A stretch of 64,000 nt of DNA. Origin: UBA1952 sp965246855. GTDB taxonomy: Bacteria; Bacteroidota; Bacteroidia; Chitinophagales; Chitinophagaceae. Under the pieces are notes generated by a model. That model saw nothing but the letters and a program-made list of their open reading frames with translations. It did no database searches and was not told where the DNA came from. Made by a program: the position numbers and the translations under genes. This document shows, piece after piece, positions 42,348 through 50,692 of this stretch (positions within the stretch are counted from its first letter, which is position 1; every line of letters starts with the position of its first letter). The DNA lies in contig CBDFFP010000005.1 in assembly GCA_965246855.1 (NCBI GenBank), forward strand, positions 558,001 through 622,000, in the 5' to 3' direction.

Positions 42348-42499
42348 CCATTTCCGCCGTGGCGGAAATGGTATTTCCGTCAGAAACAGGGCTTCCGCCG
42401 TGGCGGAAATGGTGTTTTCATTGGAAATAGAACTTCCGCCACGGCGGAAATGGTATTTCCGTCGGCAACAGGACTTCCGCCGTGGCGGAAGCCCTGTTG
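42348..42499. repeat. 41-bp tandem array D with 16-bp palindromic core (4 units)
   Basis: Unit cores start at 42352, 42393, 42434 and 42475, exactly 41 bp apart. The core TTCCGCC-GT-GGCGGAA is a palindrome; the third copy has AC in the centre, the reverse complement. The linker, about ATGGTATTTCCGTCAGAAAC, varies. At the left edge the stem extends to 11 bp (CCATTTCCGCC, 42348-42371). At the right edge the core is flanked by CAACAGGAC and GCCCTGTTG, making a stem of about 16 bp (42466-42499). The remaining gap between nuoK and the NRPS gene (42169-42347 and 42500-42651) shows no gene. Confidence 0.92.
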
Positions 42500-42651
42500 C
42501 ATATCAAAGCTGCGTTTGCAAGTTATACGAAGTGTGCTTTCCGCTCCTGCAAGGCTCCCTTTGCTTGGAAAGTCCCCAAAAACAACGCCCCATTGAATTT
42601 CTTTGAAGTAATTATGGCCTCATTTTAGTGCCCGTTCCTGCCGTCTTCTCT

Positions 42652-45600
42652 ATGCCCACCGCGCCCAGTATTCTTCTTGGAAAATCGCTTCCCGAAATCA
42701 TCCGCAACGAAACGCTGCTCCAGCTTTTGCGGCCTTCTTTTGAGGCGTTTGGAGGGAAAACAGCTTTTGTTTTTGGGGACAGAACACTCTCCTATGCCGA
42801 ACTGGACAACTGGAGTAACGCCATTGCGCAAGACCTGCAAGACCAAGGCGTAAACCCAGGCGACACTGTGGGCGTTTGGTATCCGCGCAGCCTGGAACTT
42901 CCGGTGGCGATTTTGGGGATTTTGAAAGCGGGCGCGGCCTATGTTCCCCTTGACCGCGAAATGCCGCAGGAACGGGTGCAAAAAGTATTTTCCGACATCG
43001 GCGTGAAGGCCTATTTTTCGGATGCCGATGCAGGCGTGGACGTGCAGCCAATTTCCATTCCACAGCAGCCTTCCGAAGAAATTCCGCTTCCCGAAAGCAG
43101 CGCCACGCCCGACAACTGGGCCTATGTCCTTTTCACCTCCGGCAGCACTGGAAACCCCAAAGGCATTCCCATTTCCCACCACAACATCTGCCACCTCATC
43201 CGAGCCGAGCAAGACGTGATTGGGATTCGCCCCGAAGACCGCGTGTATCAGGGCTTTTCGGTGACGTTTGACATGTGGTGCGAAGAAGTATGGGTAAGTC
43301 TTTTTGCGGGCGCAACGGTCTGGATTGCCGACGCCATAACGGTGAAAGCACTGGACGAATTGAGCGCCGTTTTGACGCGCAACAACATCACTGTTCTCCA
43401 CGCCGTGCCGAGCGTTTTGGCCTTGATGGACGAGGTTCCGGCTATCCGCCTGGTGAACTCCGGCGGCGAGGCCTGCACGAAGCCGGTGCTGCAAAAATGG
43501 GGCACGGCGGAGCGGCAATTTATCAACAGCTACGGCCCGACGGAGACCACCGTATCGAGCAACATGGCCTTCTGCAAGGCGGATGACGAAATCAGCATCG
43601 GCCCACCCCTGCCCAACTACAACATCGCTGTGGTGGACGAGGGAATGAACATCGTTCCGCGCGGCGAGCGCGGCGAAATGATTCTTACCGGGCCGGGCGT
43701 GAGCGACGGATATTTCCGCCTGCCGGAATTGACGGCGCAGAAATTCCTGCCCAATCCTTTCCCTCAAATTCCGGGCGAAAAGCTCTACAAATCGGGCGAC
43801 GCGGTGGTGATTCGGGATGATGGATTTATAGAGTTTCATGGCCGGTTAGATGACCAGATAAAACTGCGCGGCTACCGCATTGAACTGGGCGAAATTGAAA
43901 GCCGGCTCAGCGCGATTGAAGGCGTTTCCGCCGCTGCTGTTACCCTCAAACCCGATGCCGAAGGACAAGACCAACTCGTGGGCTACGTGGTTTGGAAAAG
44001 CGAAAAATCTTTTGTGGAAAGCGACGTGCGCAAACAGCTTGCGGCCTTTCTCGCGCCCTACATGGTTCCGGTATTAATCGTGGATTTAGCGGAAATGCCC
44101 CGGATGCCGAGCGGAAAAATCAACCGTAAAACCCTGCCCATTCCAACATCTTTTCTGGAGACAGCAGGCGGGAAAAAAGAAACGTATTTTGAGAAGAGTG
44201 ACACGCCCGGAGTGCGCCTGTTGAAGGTGTTAGGGATGGTATTTCCGGGAAAGGAAATTTCCCTTCAAAAAGACTTCTTTACCGACCTCGGCGGGCACTC
44301 GCTTTTGGCAGCTTCCACGGTCTCGCACCTGCGCCGCGACGCGGGCCTCACGACGGCTTCGCTGAAAGATATTTACGAGCATCGCCCGATTTCTGCACTG
44401 GCCAGTTTCCTTACCGAAAAAGAAGGTGCGAAGGCGGAGAAAAAGGAGAAACCACCGTTTCAGCGAGCCTCTTCGTTTCAATACTACGCCTGCAACGCGC
44501 TGCAAACCGTTAGCCTGTTTCTAATTTACGGGCTGCTGGCCATTGAGGTGGTTTTCCCGTACCTCGCCTACTATTATTTCCTTGCCGACGATGCGTCCTA
44601 CACGTCCGCTTTGTTCAGCGCCACAGTTTCCTACCTGCTGATTCCGCCTGCCATGACGACGTTTGCACTTGGCCTGAAATGGCTGATTGTGGGCAAGCTC
44701 AGGGAAGGCGATTATCCGCTCTGGGGCTGGTATTATTTCCGGTGGTGGCTGTGGCAGGCGCTCAAGCGTCTCCTGCCTTCACGTTTCATTACCGACACGC
44801 CGCTCTACCCGCGCTACCTGCGATTATTAGGAGTAAAAGTCCATGGTTCGGCGCAGCTCAGTCAGCTTTTCATTGGTGCGGAAGACCTCGTGAAAATCGG
44901 CAAAAACGTAAGCACGAGTTCGGGCTGCGTGATAGACAATGCAACGGTGGAAAACGGCTGGCTAAAACTGCGCCGCGTCGTCATTGCAGACAACGCGTAT
45001 CTCGCTTCGTCGTCGGTGGTTTGCGGCGGCGCGGTGATAGAAAAGAACGGCGAGTTGAAGGATTTGAGTTGCCTGCCGGAAGGCGCGCGCATCGGGCGCA
45101 ATGAGGTGTGGAACGGCAGCCCGGCGCGCAGAGAATCCACCGTTCCCAAAGACCGGATTCCGCGATTCAAACGCGCGTCCAAAGCGAAACGCCGCCGCTT
45201 TGGGCTGTATTATACCTGCGCACTTGCCGTGTTTCCCCTGATGGTGGTGATTCCGCTTTTCCCGACGCTGTATATCCTCTACGTGCTGGATTCCGATGCG
45301 AGCGACTACGACTTTAGCTACCTGTGGCAGGCTCCGTTTCTGGCGCTTTCCTACCTCTTGATTTTCACTTTTGCTGTCGGTGGTTTGTCGCGGCTGCTGA
45401 ACATCGGCATGAAGCCCGGAAAGCACTCCATTTTCAGCGGTGTCTATTTCCGCAAGTGGATGAAAGACCAGTTGATAACCCTCTCGCTCACGGTGCTTCA
45501 CCCGCTGTACGCATCCATTTACATTCCTTTCTTCTACCGACTGCTGGGCGCGAAAATTGGGAAGAACTCGGAGATTTCTACCGCAAGCGATGTAACACAT

Positions 45601-46587
45601 CACCTCCTAGAAATCGGTAACGGCTCCTTCATAGCCGACGCGGTGATTCTGGGCGAACACGACGTGCGCAATGAGACACTGGTGTTGGAGAGAACCGTTA
45701 TCGGCAACAACAGTTTTGTGGGCAACAGCGGGCTGATTCCACAAGGTTATCACCTGCGCGACAACACCTTGATTGGCGTTCTCTCCAAGCCACCAGAGCC
45801 GGAACAATTAGAAGTGAACAAAGACGCGGACTGGTTTGGCTCACCACCGATTGCGCTGCCCGCGCGGCAGAAATGGGAAGGCTTTGAACAAAAGTTCACT
45901 TACAAACCACCCGTGCGATTGAAGATTGCGCGCGGCACTGTGGAAGGCCTGCGCATCATTCTGCCGCAGACCTGCATCCTGATTTCGGCGGTGCTTTTCA
46001 TTGCCTATGCCCACGACCTTTTAAAGGTGTCTATCGGGACGCTGCTGCTGCAACTGCCGTTTTACTACCTGTTTTTTATGGGCATCCCGCTGTTCCTTGT
46101 AACGGTGATTTTAAAGTGGCTTTTAGTGGGCAAATACAAGCCTGCGGCCCACCCGATGTACAGTCTAAAAGTGTGGCTGAGCGAAGCAGTCACGAGCTTT
46201 CATGAGGCGCTCTCCGTTCCGTTTTTGCTGGATTCTCTACGCGGCACGATGTGGCTGCCGATAGCGATGAAACTGCTGGGCGTAAAAATGGGTAAACGCG
46301 TGTGGCTGAACACAACGGACATCACCGAGTTTGACGGCGTTTCCATTGGCGACGAGGCGATGCTGAATGAAGACTGCGGCCCGCAGACCCACCTTTTCGA
46401 AGACCGGATTATGAAGGTCGGCCCGGTGCATATTGGCAGCCGTACCACGATTGGCGCGCGCAGCATCATCCTCTACGACAGTGAAATCGGCAACAACGTG
46501 GAGATCGCCCCACTCTCGCTGGTAATGAAGGGCGAGCAACTGCCGGATGATACATCGTGGGCGGGAAGCCCGGTGATGCCTGCGTAG
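42652..46587 (+). CDS. Pls/PosA-type membrane nonribosomal peptide synthetase
   Basis: The 1311-residue protein has the layout of epsilon-poly-lysine synthetase (Pls) relatives. An adenylation domain (about 15-510) shows LFTSGSTGNPKGIP, NSYGPTETTV, YKSGDAVV, GRLDDQIKLRGYRIELGEIE and PSGKINRKTLP. A carrier domain follows (about 540-600, DLGGHSLLAAST with the phosphopantetheine Ser). Then come three tandem units, each of two membrane helices plus a left-handed-helix/acyltransferase-like domain (for example KIGKNVSTSSGCVIDNA, LEIGNGSFIADAVILGEHD, VHIGSRTTIGARSII). Such enzymes polymerise one amino acid without a thioesterase. The monomer is not predictable here. GTG 42628 is an alternative start. 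A phosphopantetheinyl transferase gene lies just downstream, convergent. Confidence 0.88.
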   Translation: MPTAPSILLGKSLPEIIRNETLLQLLRPSFEAFGGKTAFVFGDRTLSYAELDNWSNAIAQDLQDQGVNPGDTVGVWYPRSLELPVAILGILKAGAAYVPLDREMPQERVQKVFSDIGVKAYFSDADAGVDVQPISIPQQPSEEIPLPESSATPDNWAYVLFTSGSTGNPKGIPISHHNICHLIRAEQDVIGIRPEDRVYQGFSVTFDMWCEEVWVSLFAGATVWIADAITVKALDELSAVLTRNNITVLHAVPSVLALMDEVPAIRLVNSGGEACTKPVLQKWGTAERQFINSYGPTETTVSSNMAFCKADDEISIGPPLPNYNIAVVDEGMNIVPRGERGEMILTGPGVSDGYFRLPELTAQKFLPNPFPQIPGEKLYKSGDAVVIRDDGFIEFHGRLDDQIKLRGYRIELGEIESRLSAIEGVSAAAVTLKPDAEGQDQLVGYVVWKSEKSFVESDVRKQLAAFLAPYMVPVLIVDLAEMPRMPSGKINRKTLPIPTSFLETAGGKKETYFEKSDTPGVRLLKVLGMVFPGKEISLQKDFFTDLGGHSLLAASTVSHLRRDAGLTTASLKDIYEHRPISALASFLTEKEGAKAEKKEKPPFQRASSFQYYACNALQTVSLFLIYGLLAIEVVFPYLAYYYFLADDASYTSALFSATVSYLLIPPAMTTFALGLKWLIVGKLREGDYPLWGWYYFRWWLWQALKRLLPSRFITDTPLYPRYLRLLGVKVHGSAQLSQLFIGAEDLVKIGKNVSTSSGCVIDNATVENGWLKLRRVVIADNAYLASSSVVCGGAVIEKNGELKDLSCLPEGARIGRNEVWNGSPARRESTVPKDRIPRFKRASKAKRRRFGLYYTCALAVFPLMVVIPLFPTLYILYVLDSDASDYDFSYLWQAPFLALSYLLIFTFAVGGLSRLLNIGMKPGKHSIFSGVYFRKWMKDQLITLSLTVLHPLYASIYIPFFYRLLGAKIGKNSEISTASDVTHHLLEIGNGSFIADAVILGEHDVRNETLVLERTVIGNNSFVGNSGLIPQGYHLRDNTLIGVLSKPPEPEQLEVNKDADWFGSPPIALPARQKWEGFEQKFTYKPPVRLKIARGTVEGLRIILPQTCILISAVLFIAYAHDLLKVSIGTLLLQLPFYYLFFMGIPLFLVTVILKWLLVGKYKPAAHPMYSLKVWLSEAVTSFHEALSVPFLLDSLRGTMWLPIAMKLLGVKMGKRVWLNTTDITEFDGVSIGDEAMLNEDCGPQTHLFEDRIMKVGPVHIGSRTTIGARSIILYDSEIGNNVEIAPLSLVMKGEQLPDDTSWAGSPVMPA

Positions 46588-46659
46588 AGTATAAGGGCCG
46601 AGGTTTTCCTGCAGCGGCGCATAGGAGAAATTATTTCTCCACGCCGCTGCGAGAAATTT

Positions 46660-47277
46660 TCAGCGCATTATTTGGGCCACCGCGCCCACATACTTTTCTT
46701 CTAAAAAAAGCGGTTTCCAAACAAAGCTGCGCCCACTGAATAAAGCAGGATTCACCACCGTATTCAGCATAGCAAGATCAGCATCCGCAATACCCGTTCC
46801 GGCAGCTTTCAGGATAGCCTCTTTCCGTGTCCAGAGTTGCAGCAGCGTGAGAGACGAATCGGGAGCGGCGCGCATTTTTTCTTTCTCCGCAGGGTGCAGC
46901 CACGCTTCAAAATGCGTCCAGTCTATTGATTTGATTTCCTCCACATCCACACCCACCGGGCCTTTTTTTGCAACCGCTACCACGCTAAGCGCGCCGCTGT
47001 GGGCCGTGCTGAAATGAAAAGGCAAGGTTCGGAAGCGCGGCTTTTTACCGGGGCTGTGTTCCCAATCTTCCCACATTTTTTTAGCTGCTATCGGCCCCAG
47101 AATCTCCCTAACCGCTTTCTCTAAAAGCAGTTTCCCAGACAGCCGCACAGCCCGCTCGCGGGCATCCATGTAGCATAGCAACTTTTCCTGCAAAAAAAGG
47201 GGCAGCCGGAAAGAGTGCGTCTCCCAAAAATCCGCCGGATTTCCGAAAAGCAGGTGGTGTGAAATAACAAGTTCCAA
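46660..47277 (-). CDS. 4'-phosphopantetheinyl transferase (Sfp type)
   Basis: The roughly 205-residue enzyme transfers phosphopantetheine from CoA to carrier-protein serines. Its motifs are PFHFSTAHSGALSVVAVA, GVDVEEIKSIDWTHFEAW (Mg2+-binding Asp and Glu) and LLQLWTRKEAILKAAGTGI (the WxxKEA motif). It ends with a beta segment (SFVWKPLFLEEKYVGAVAQ). The start is uncertain: I use TTG 47277 (MELVISHHLLFG), while the first ATG within the conserved part is at about 47169. It is convergent with the NRPS-like gene and the likely activator of its carrier domain. It is upstream-adjacent to an SDR on the same strand. Confidence 0.85.
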   Translation of the reverse strand: MELVISHHLLFGNPADFWETHSFRLPLFLQEKLLCYMDARERAVRLSGKLLLEKAVREILGPIAAKKMWEDWEHSPGKKPRFRTLPFHFSTAHSGALSVVAVAKKGPVGVDVEEIKSIDWTHFEAWLHPAEKEKMRAAPDSSLTLLQLWTRKEAILKAAGTGIADADLAMLNTVVNPALFSGRSFVWKPLFLEEKYVGAVAQIMR

Positions 47278-47415
47278 AGTCCAGAAACCAAAGTTCAAAA
47301 AGCAGCCGTTTATTTCCTTCCGGGAGACAACCAAACTTCCATTTCGCCGGGCTTTCTACCACCAACGATAAATGTCCGGGCTTTCTACTTTCTACTAAAA
47401 GCTTTCTACTGCCTC

Positions 47416-48096
47416 CTACATGGCCGAAGCACCGCCGTCAATGTGAAACACCTGCCCGGTAATCCAGCCCGCTTCCGGCGACAGCAGATACGCAGCAAAC
47501 GACGCTAAATCTCCCGGCTGACCCACGCGCTTCATGGGGTTCATCGCGCCCATTTTTTGTACTTTCTCTTCGTTGTCCAGCATCGTTCCGGCGAGCGGTG
47601 TTTGGGTGAGGGAAGGGGCTATGCAGTTCACCCGAATTTTGGGTGCAAACTCCGCAGCAAGAGCTTTTGTCAGTCCTTCCAGCGCCGCTTTGTGCGTGGA
47701 AATCAAGGTGTGAAACGGAAATCCTTTCTGCGCGGCAACGGAAGAAAAAAGAATCACCGACGCGTTTTCGCTTTTGCGCAAAGCGGGCATCACGTAGCGC
47801 AAAACCCTCACCGCGCCCAGCACCTGAAGCTGATAGTCCCGCAGAAAATCCTCGTCGGAAAAACGGCCAAACGGCTTCAAACTGATATTGCCGGGACAAT
47901 ACACAAGGCCGTCCAGCACCTCAGGGATTTTCAGACTGGCAGGGTCGTCGGTCAGAACGTTGAAGCGTTGCGCACCAGCAGTTTCCAAAGGTGTTTCATG
48001 GAAAGTGCCAACGACATTGTGTTGCTGTGCGGAAAGTTTTTCAGCAAGTGCTTTTCCAATGCCGGAAGAAGCGCCGATAACAAGGTGGTTTGCCAT
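47416..48096 (-). CDS. Short-chain dehydrogenase/reductase, atypical (no catalytic Tyr)
   Basis: The 226-residue Rossmann protein starts at ATG 48096 with the cofactor loop MANHLVIGASSGIGKALAEK. The SDR core follows: GLVYCPGNISLKPFG (NNAG region), VILFSSVAAQKGFPF (active-site Ser region), LISTHKAALEGLTKALA and RVNCIAPSLTQTPLAG, ending WITGQVFHIDGGASAM. In classical SDRs Tyr stands four residues before the catalytic Lys; here that position is Ile (I-S-T-H-K). Bacteroidota have a subfamily with this change, so it may be non-catalytic or use another residue. It lies 140 bp from the PPTase gene on the same strand. Confidence 0.85.
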   Translation of the reverse strand: MANHLVIGASSGIGKALAEKLSAQQHNVVGTFHETPLETAGAQRFNVLTDDPASLKIPEVLDGLVYCPGNISLKPFGRFSDEDFLRDYQLQVLGAVRVLRYVMPALRKSENASVILFSSVAAQKGFPFHTLISTHKAALEGLTKALAAEFAPKIRVNCIAPSLTQTPLAGTMLDNEEKVQKMGAMNPMKRVGQPGDLASFAAYLLSPEAGWITGQVFHIDGGASAM

Positions 48097-48145
48097 AAGG
48101 AAAGAGATTCCAGAAACCAAAGTGCAAGGGAAAAGTTCAAAAGCC

Positions 48146-48180
48146 AAAGCCAAAAACCCAAAGCCAAAAACCCAAAGCAA
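48146..48180. repeat. Short CCAAAG-type direct repeat
   Basis: AAAGCCAAAAACCC is repeated with a 14-bp period upstream of the SDR start. A related string (CCAGAAACCAAAGTTCAAAA) occurs before the PPTase gene at about 47279-47300, so the same simple sequence stands in both 5' regions. Confidence 0.5.
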
Positions 48181-48196
48181 CAAGCCCGTCAACACA

Positions 48197-48985
48197 TCAA
48201 CTCCTGACCCACTCTTGCGTTCCGCCGCATCGCCCAATCGTCTCCTGCACGAGGCTCATGTTTTTCCCTAAGCTGTAGCGCACATCCTCTTCCGAAAAGC
48301 GCAGCACAGACCATCCTTCACTTTGCAACAGGTTGTTGCGGCCCCGGTCTTCGTCCACAACGGGCATGTAGTTATGATAGCCGCCGTCGCACTCTACATT
48401 TATTTTCCCCTTCTTGCAAAAAATGGCGAAATCCAGAAAGCAATGCTGTCGCTGAATCTGTACATGAAACTGCCGCTCGACAGGAATGCGGGCTTCTTTC
48501 AACGCCTCATACAGCCGCTCTTCAAGAGCATTGCCATAAAAAAGGTCGTTGATTTCCGTCGCGCCAAACAGGCGGCGGTCTGTGGTTTCAATAAACACGA
48601 TGCGGCGCCACTTACGGCTGTAAATGGGCTGCGGCAGTTCCTGCAACGGGCCAAGCTCCAGCTTATAGTATTCCTCCTCCGCTTTTTGAAGCCATTGCAG
48701 ATATGCCTTCGTGCCTTCCCCTTCCGGCGGTGGCAAAAGGTCTTTGCGCTTCACGATAGAAACACTCCTCACTTCAGCCACGTAGCGGATGGTGTACTGC
48801 CATTCCTTCCCAAAAGCTTTGGGGTGATAGAAGGAAAGAAATTGCAGGCGACCTTCCGTCAAAACGCGCGGCGGGTTCTTATTGCGGCGCGGAATGCGGT
48901 ACCAATGTTCATCCTGTACAATCCCGAAATCAGCTACAGACGGAATTAAGGCAACGAGGGTGTTGTTAGCAGAACGGGGCAGCAT
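48197..48985 (-). CDS. DUF559 (VSR/endonuclease-like) protein
   Basis: The 262-residue protein has an N-terminal domain of about 140 residues that I do not recognise (SVADFGIVQDEHWYRIPRRN, LQFLSFYHPKAFGKEWQY) and a C-terminal DUF559 nuclease-like domain: NALEERLYEALKEARIPVER, HCFLDFAIFCKKGKINVECD, GGYHN, GWSVLRFSEEDV. DUF559 is related to Vsr and MTES_1575 endonucleases with a PD-(D/E)xK-type core; the Asp in LDFAIF and Glu in NVECD fit. The start is ATG 48985. It may be involved in repair or defence. It is a single gene. Confidence 0.75.
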   Translation of the reverse strand: MLPRSANNTLVALIPSVADFGIVQDEHWYRIPRRNKNPPRVLTEGRLQFLSFYHPKAFGKEWQYTIRYVAEVRSVSIVKRKDLLPPPEGEGTKAYLQWLQKAEEEYYKLELGPLQELPQPIYSRKWRRIVFIETTDRRLFGATEINDLFYGNALEERLYEALKEARIPVERQFHVQIQRQHCFLDFAIFCKKGKINVECDGGYHNYMPVVDEDRGRNNLLQSEGWSVLRFSEEDVRYSLGKNMSLVQETIGRCGGTQEWVRS

Positions 48986-49085
48986 AGAAATCAGGGCAGT
49001 TACAAAGATGCCGTTCCTCAAACAAAAAACACCTGCCACTCTTGGGGAGTAACAGGTGCTTTGGAAAAATAAAAAAACAGGAAAA

Positions 49086-49511
49086 CTACTGGCTTCCGCC
49101 GCCCATCGTAAAGACAAACAGAAAAGACGTGTCCACATCGCTGCCGCCGCCGTGTCCGCCGCCGCAACGTCCGCCCGGCATATTGCCCGTGTGCGGGCCT
49201 TCCACCGGCGCTACCATCACGGAATCCGTTCCCATGTAGCCCGTCGCAGGCATGTAGTTCAGCGTGCCGGTATTGCCGGTGTTCGTGATGCTCACACTCG
49301 CCGCGTGCTTGGCCGCTTGAGTGATAGTAGGAACGTCGTCCGCATCGCCCACCGTAACGGTTTTGGTGTAGCTCTCGTTCGCAGTCAGCGCCACGTTCAC
49401 GACTTTAGTAAAAGACGCCGCTTCGTGATGACGGCGGTCTTCCTTCTTGCAGGCCGTAAACAGCGCGGCAGCGGCCAGCATGGCAACAGGTACTTTCAGG
49501 CTTTTGTGCAT
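49086..49511 (-). CDS. Hypothetical lipoprotein with Ig-like repeat motif and Gly/His-rich end
   Basis: The 141-residue precursor starts at ATG 49511 and has a lipoprotein signal peptide with lipobox LFTACKK (Cys about residue 21). The mature part contains one Big_9/cadherin-like motif (GTLNYMPATGYMGTDSVMVA). A Gly/His stretch with Cys (GGRCGGGHGGGSDVD) follows, suggesting metal contact, then a short hydrophobic end (SFLFVFTMGGG). It is probably periplasmic or surface-exposed. The function is unknown and it stands alone. Confidence 0.65.
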   Translation of the reverse strand: MHKSLKVPVAMLAAAALFTACKKEDRRHHEAASFTKVVNVALTANESYTKTVTVGDADDVPTITQAAKHAASVSITNTGNTGTLNYMPATGYMGTDSVMVAPVEGPHTGNMPGGRCGGGHGGGSDVDTSFLFVFTMGGGSQ

Positions 49512-49797
49512 CTTGTGGATTGGTTTGGAATAAAGAGGAAAGGAAAATTTTGGCCGGAGGAACACCCTTTCTGAAAAACTTCTTTCTTCGGATGCGGCAC
49601 CAGTACGCCGCAAGATAGCAAACCGCCACGCGCCAAAACGTTTCTTTAGCAAGAAAAAACCTTTTGAAATTAGAAATTGAAAGAAATTTGACCCCGCACG
49701 AACAATTCCATCACCGCCGCTTTCAAAACCCTGCTGACATACCCTTGTCACTATCCGTTCAGAACTTCGCACCGTACCCAAAAACAAACACCTTTTT

Positions 49798-50289
49798 ATG
49801 GAACAAACCACCCCCCAAACCGCAACCGTTCTCTCCCCCGAAAACCTCCTCAAACACTGGCAGGGCCATCGCGACCTCACCCGCCGCATCATCGTCGCTT
49901 TCCCGGAAACCGAGTTCTTCAACTTCTCCATCGGCGGGATGCGCACCTTCTCTGCCATGACGATGGAACTCCTCGCCATCGCCGCTCCCGGCCTCCGCGA
50001 ACTGGTAGGCGAACAGCCCAAGTCGTTGAATGAACGTATGGAACACGGCAACAAGAAGGAAGCCATCCTAACCGCTTGGGACGAAACAACGGAAGAAATC
50101 AACCGCCTGTTTCCGCAGATCAGCGCCGAGCGTTTCAACGAGCGCGTAAAGCTCTTCGGTCAATACGAAAACAGCGTTTGGGCACAACTACTTTACTTCA
50201 TCGACAACGAAATCCACCACCGCGCACAAGGCTACGTCTATCTCCGTTCATTGGGCGTAGAGCCGCCTGCCTTCTGGGACCGTCCTTAA
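49798..50289 (+). CDS. DinB family protein
   Basis: The 163-residue four-helix protein matches the DinB/YfiT-like fold: LLKHWQGHRDLTRRIIVAF, TFSAMTMELLAIA (in place of the usual His-x-x-His first ligand region), LLYFIDNEIHHRAQGYVYL with the metal-binding histidines. DinB proteins are metal-dependent thiol transferase-like enzymes or stress proteins. The first His of the usual triad (H in 'LxH' after helix 1) appears replaced, leaving HH near the end, so metal binding is uncertain. A WYL-domain regulator lies convergent at 50693, a common pairing. Confidence 0.82.
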   Translation: MEQTTPQTATVLSPENLLKHWQGHRDLTRRIIVAFPETEFFNFSIGGMRTFSAMTMELLAIAAPGLRELVGEQPKSLNERMEHGNKKEAILTAWDETTEEINRLFPQISAERFNERVKLFGQYENSVWAQLLYFIDNEIHHRAQGYVYLRSLGVEPPAFWDRP

Positions 50290-50302
50290 AAAAACACCTC
50301 TC

Positions 50303-50524
50303 ATGAATGCCGTATCGGTATTCCGCACTTCCGTTTCCAACGAGGCAGAAGTATCCAAACTAAAGCCCCTTCTGGACAGCCTTTTGAGCAACGGCGAACG
50401 CTGGAATTTTGACCTGGAAGACCGGGAAAACATCCTGCGCGTAGCCGGTGCACACTGCGACCCGAAACCTGTTATCAAGCTCCTGCAAAGCACAGGCTAC
50501 CAGTGCGAAGAACTGGAAGATTAA
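50303..50524 (+). CDS. Small hypothetical protein (73 aa)
   Basis: The 73-residue protein starts 14 bp after the DinB gene, so co-expression is likely. The pattern AVSVFRTSVSNEAEVSKLKP, LDSLLSNGERWNFDLEDREN, ILRVAGAHCD and VIKLLQSTGYQCEELED suggests a ferredoxin-like beta-alpha-beta fold similar to heavy-metal-associated domains but without their CxxC motif. Two cysteines lie in the second half. I know of related short proteins in Bacteroidota without a role. Confidence 0.7.
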   Translation: MNAVSVFRTSVSNEAEVSKLKPLLDSLLSNGERWNFDLEDRENILRVAGAHCDPKPVIKLLQSTGYQCEELED

Positions 50525-50567
50525 AGGCCTATTTCAAAATGAGAAGAGAGATTGATAGTCGTAGAAC

Positions 50568-50643
50568 GTTTTGTCACCCCGCCGAAGGGCGGGGTCTCAC
50601 AGGCACACTTCTGAGATTCCACCGAAAGGCGGAATGACAAAAC
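50568..50643. repeat. REP-like palindrome
   Basis: GTTTTGTCACCCCGCC (from 50568) pairs with GGCGGAATGACAAAAC (to 50643), and internally GGTCTCAC faces CTGAGATTCC. It lies between convergent genes. It belongs to the same family as 29640-29720 and 32370-32466. Confidence 0.8.
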
Positions 50644-50692
50644 ATAATCTGCACAACGCCTCACCTGCTTACGACTGATTTTTGAGAAGTCT

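Noticed and set aside
42136..42606. Open frames across array D between nuoK and the NRPS gene
   Set aside because: They overlap a terminator and the 41-bp repeats and encode Arg/Trp-rich low-complexity sequence.
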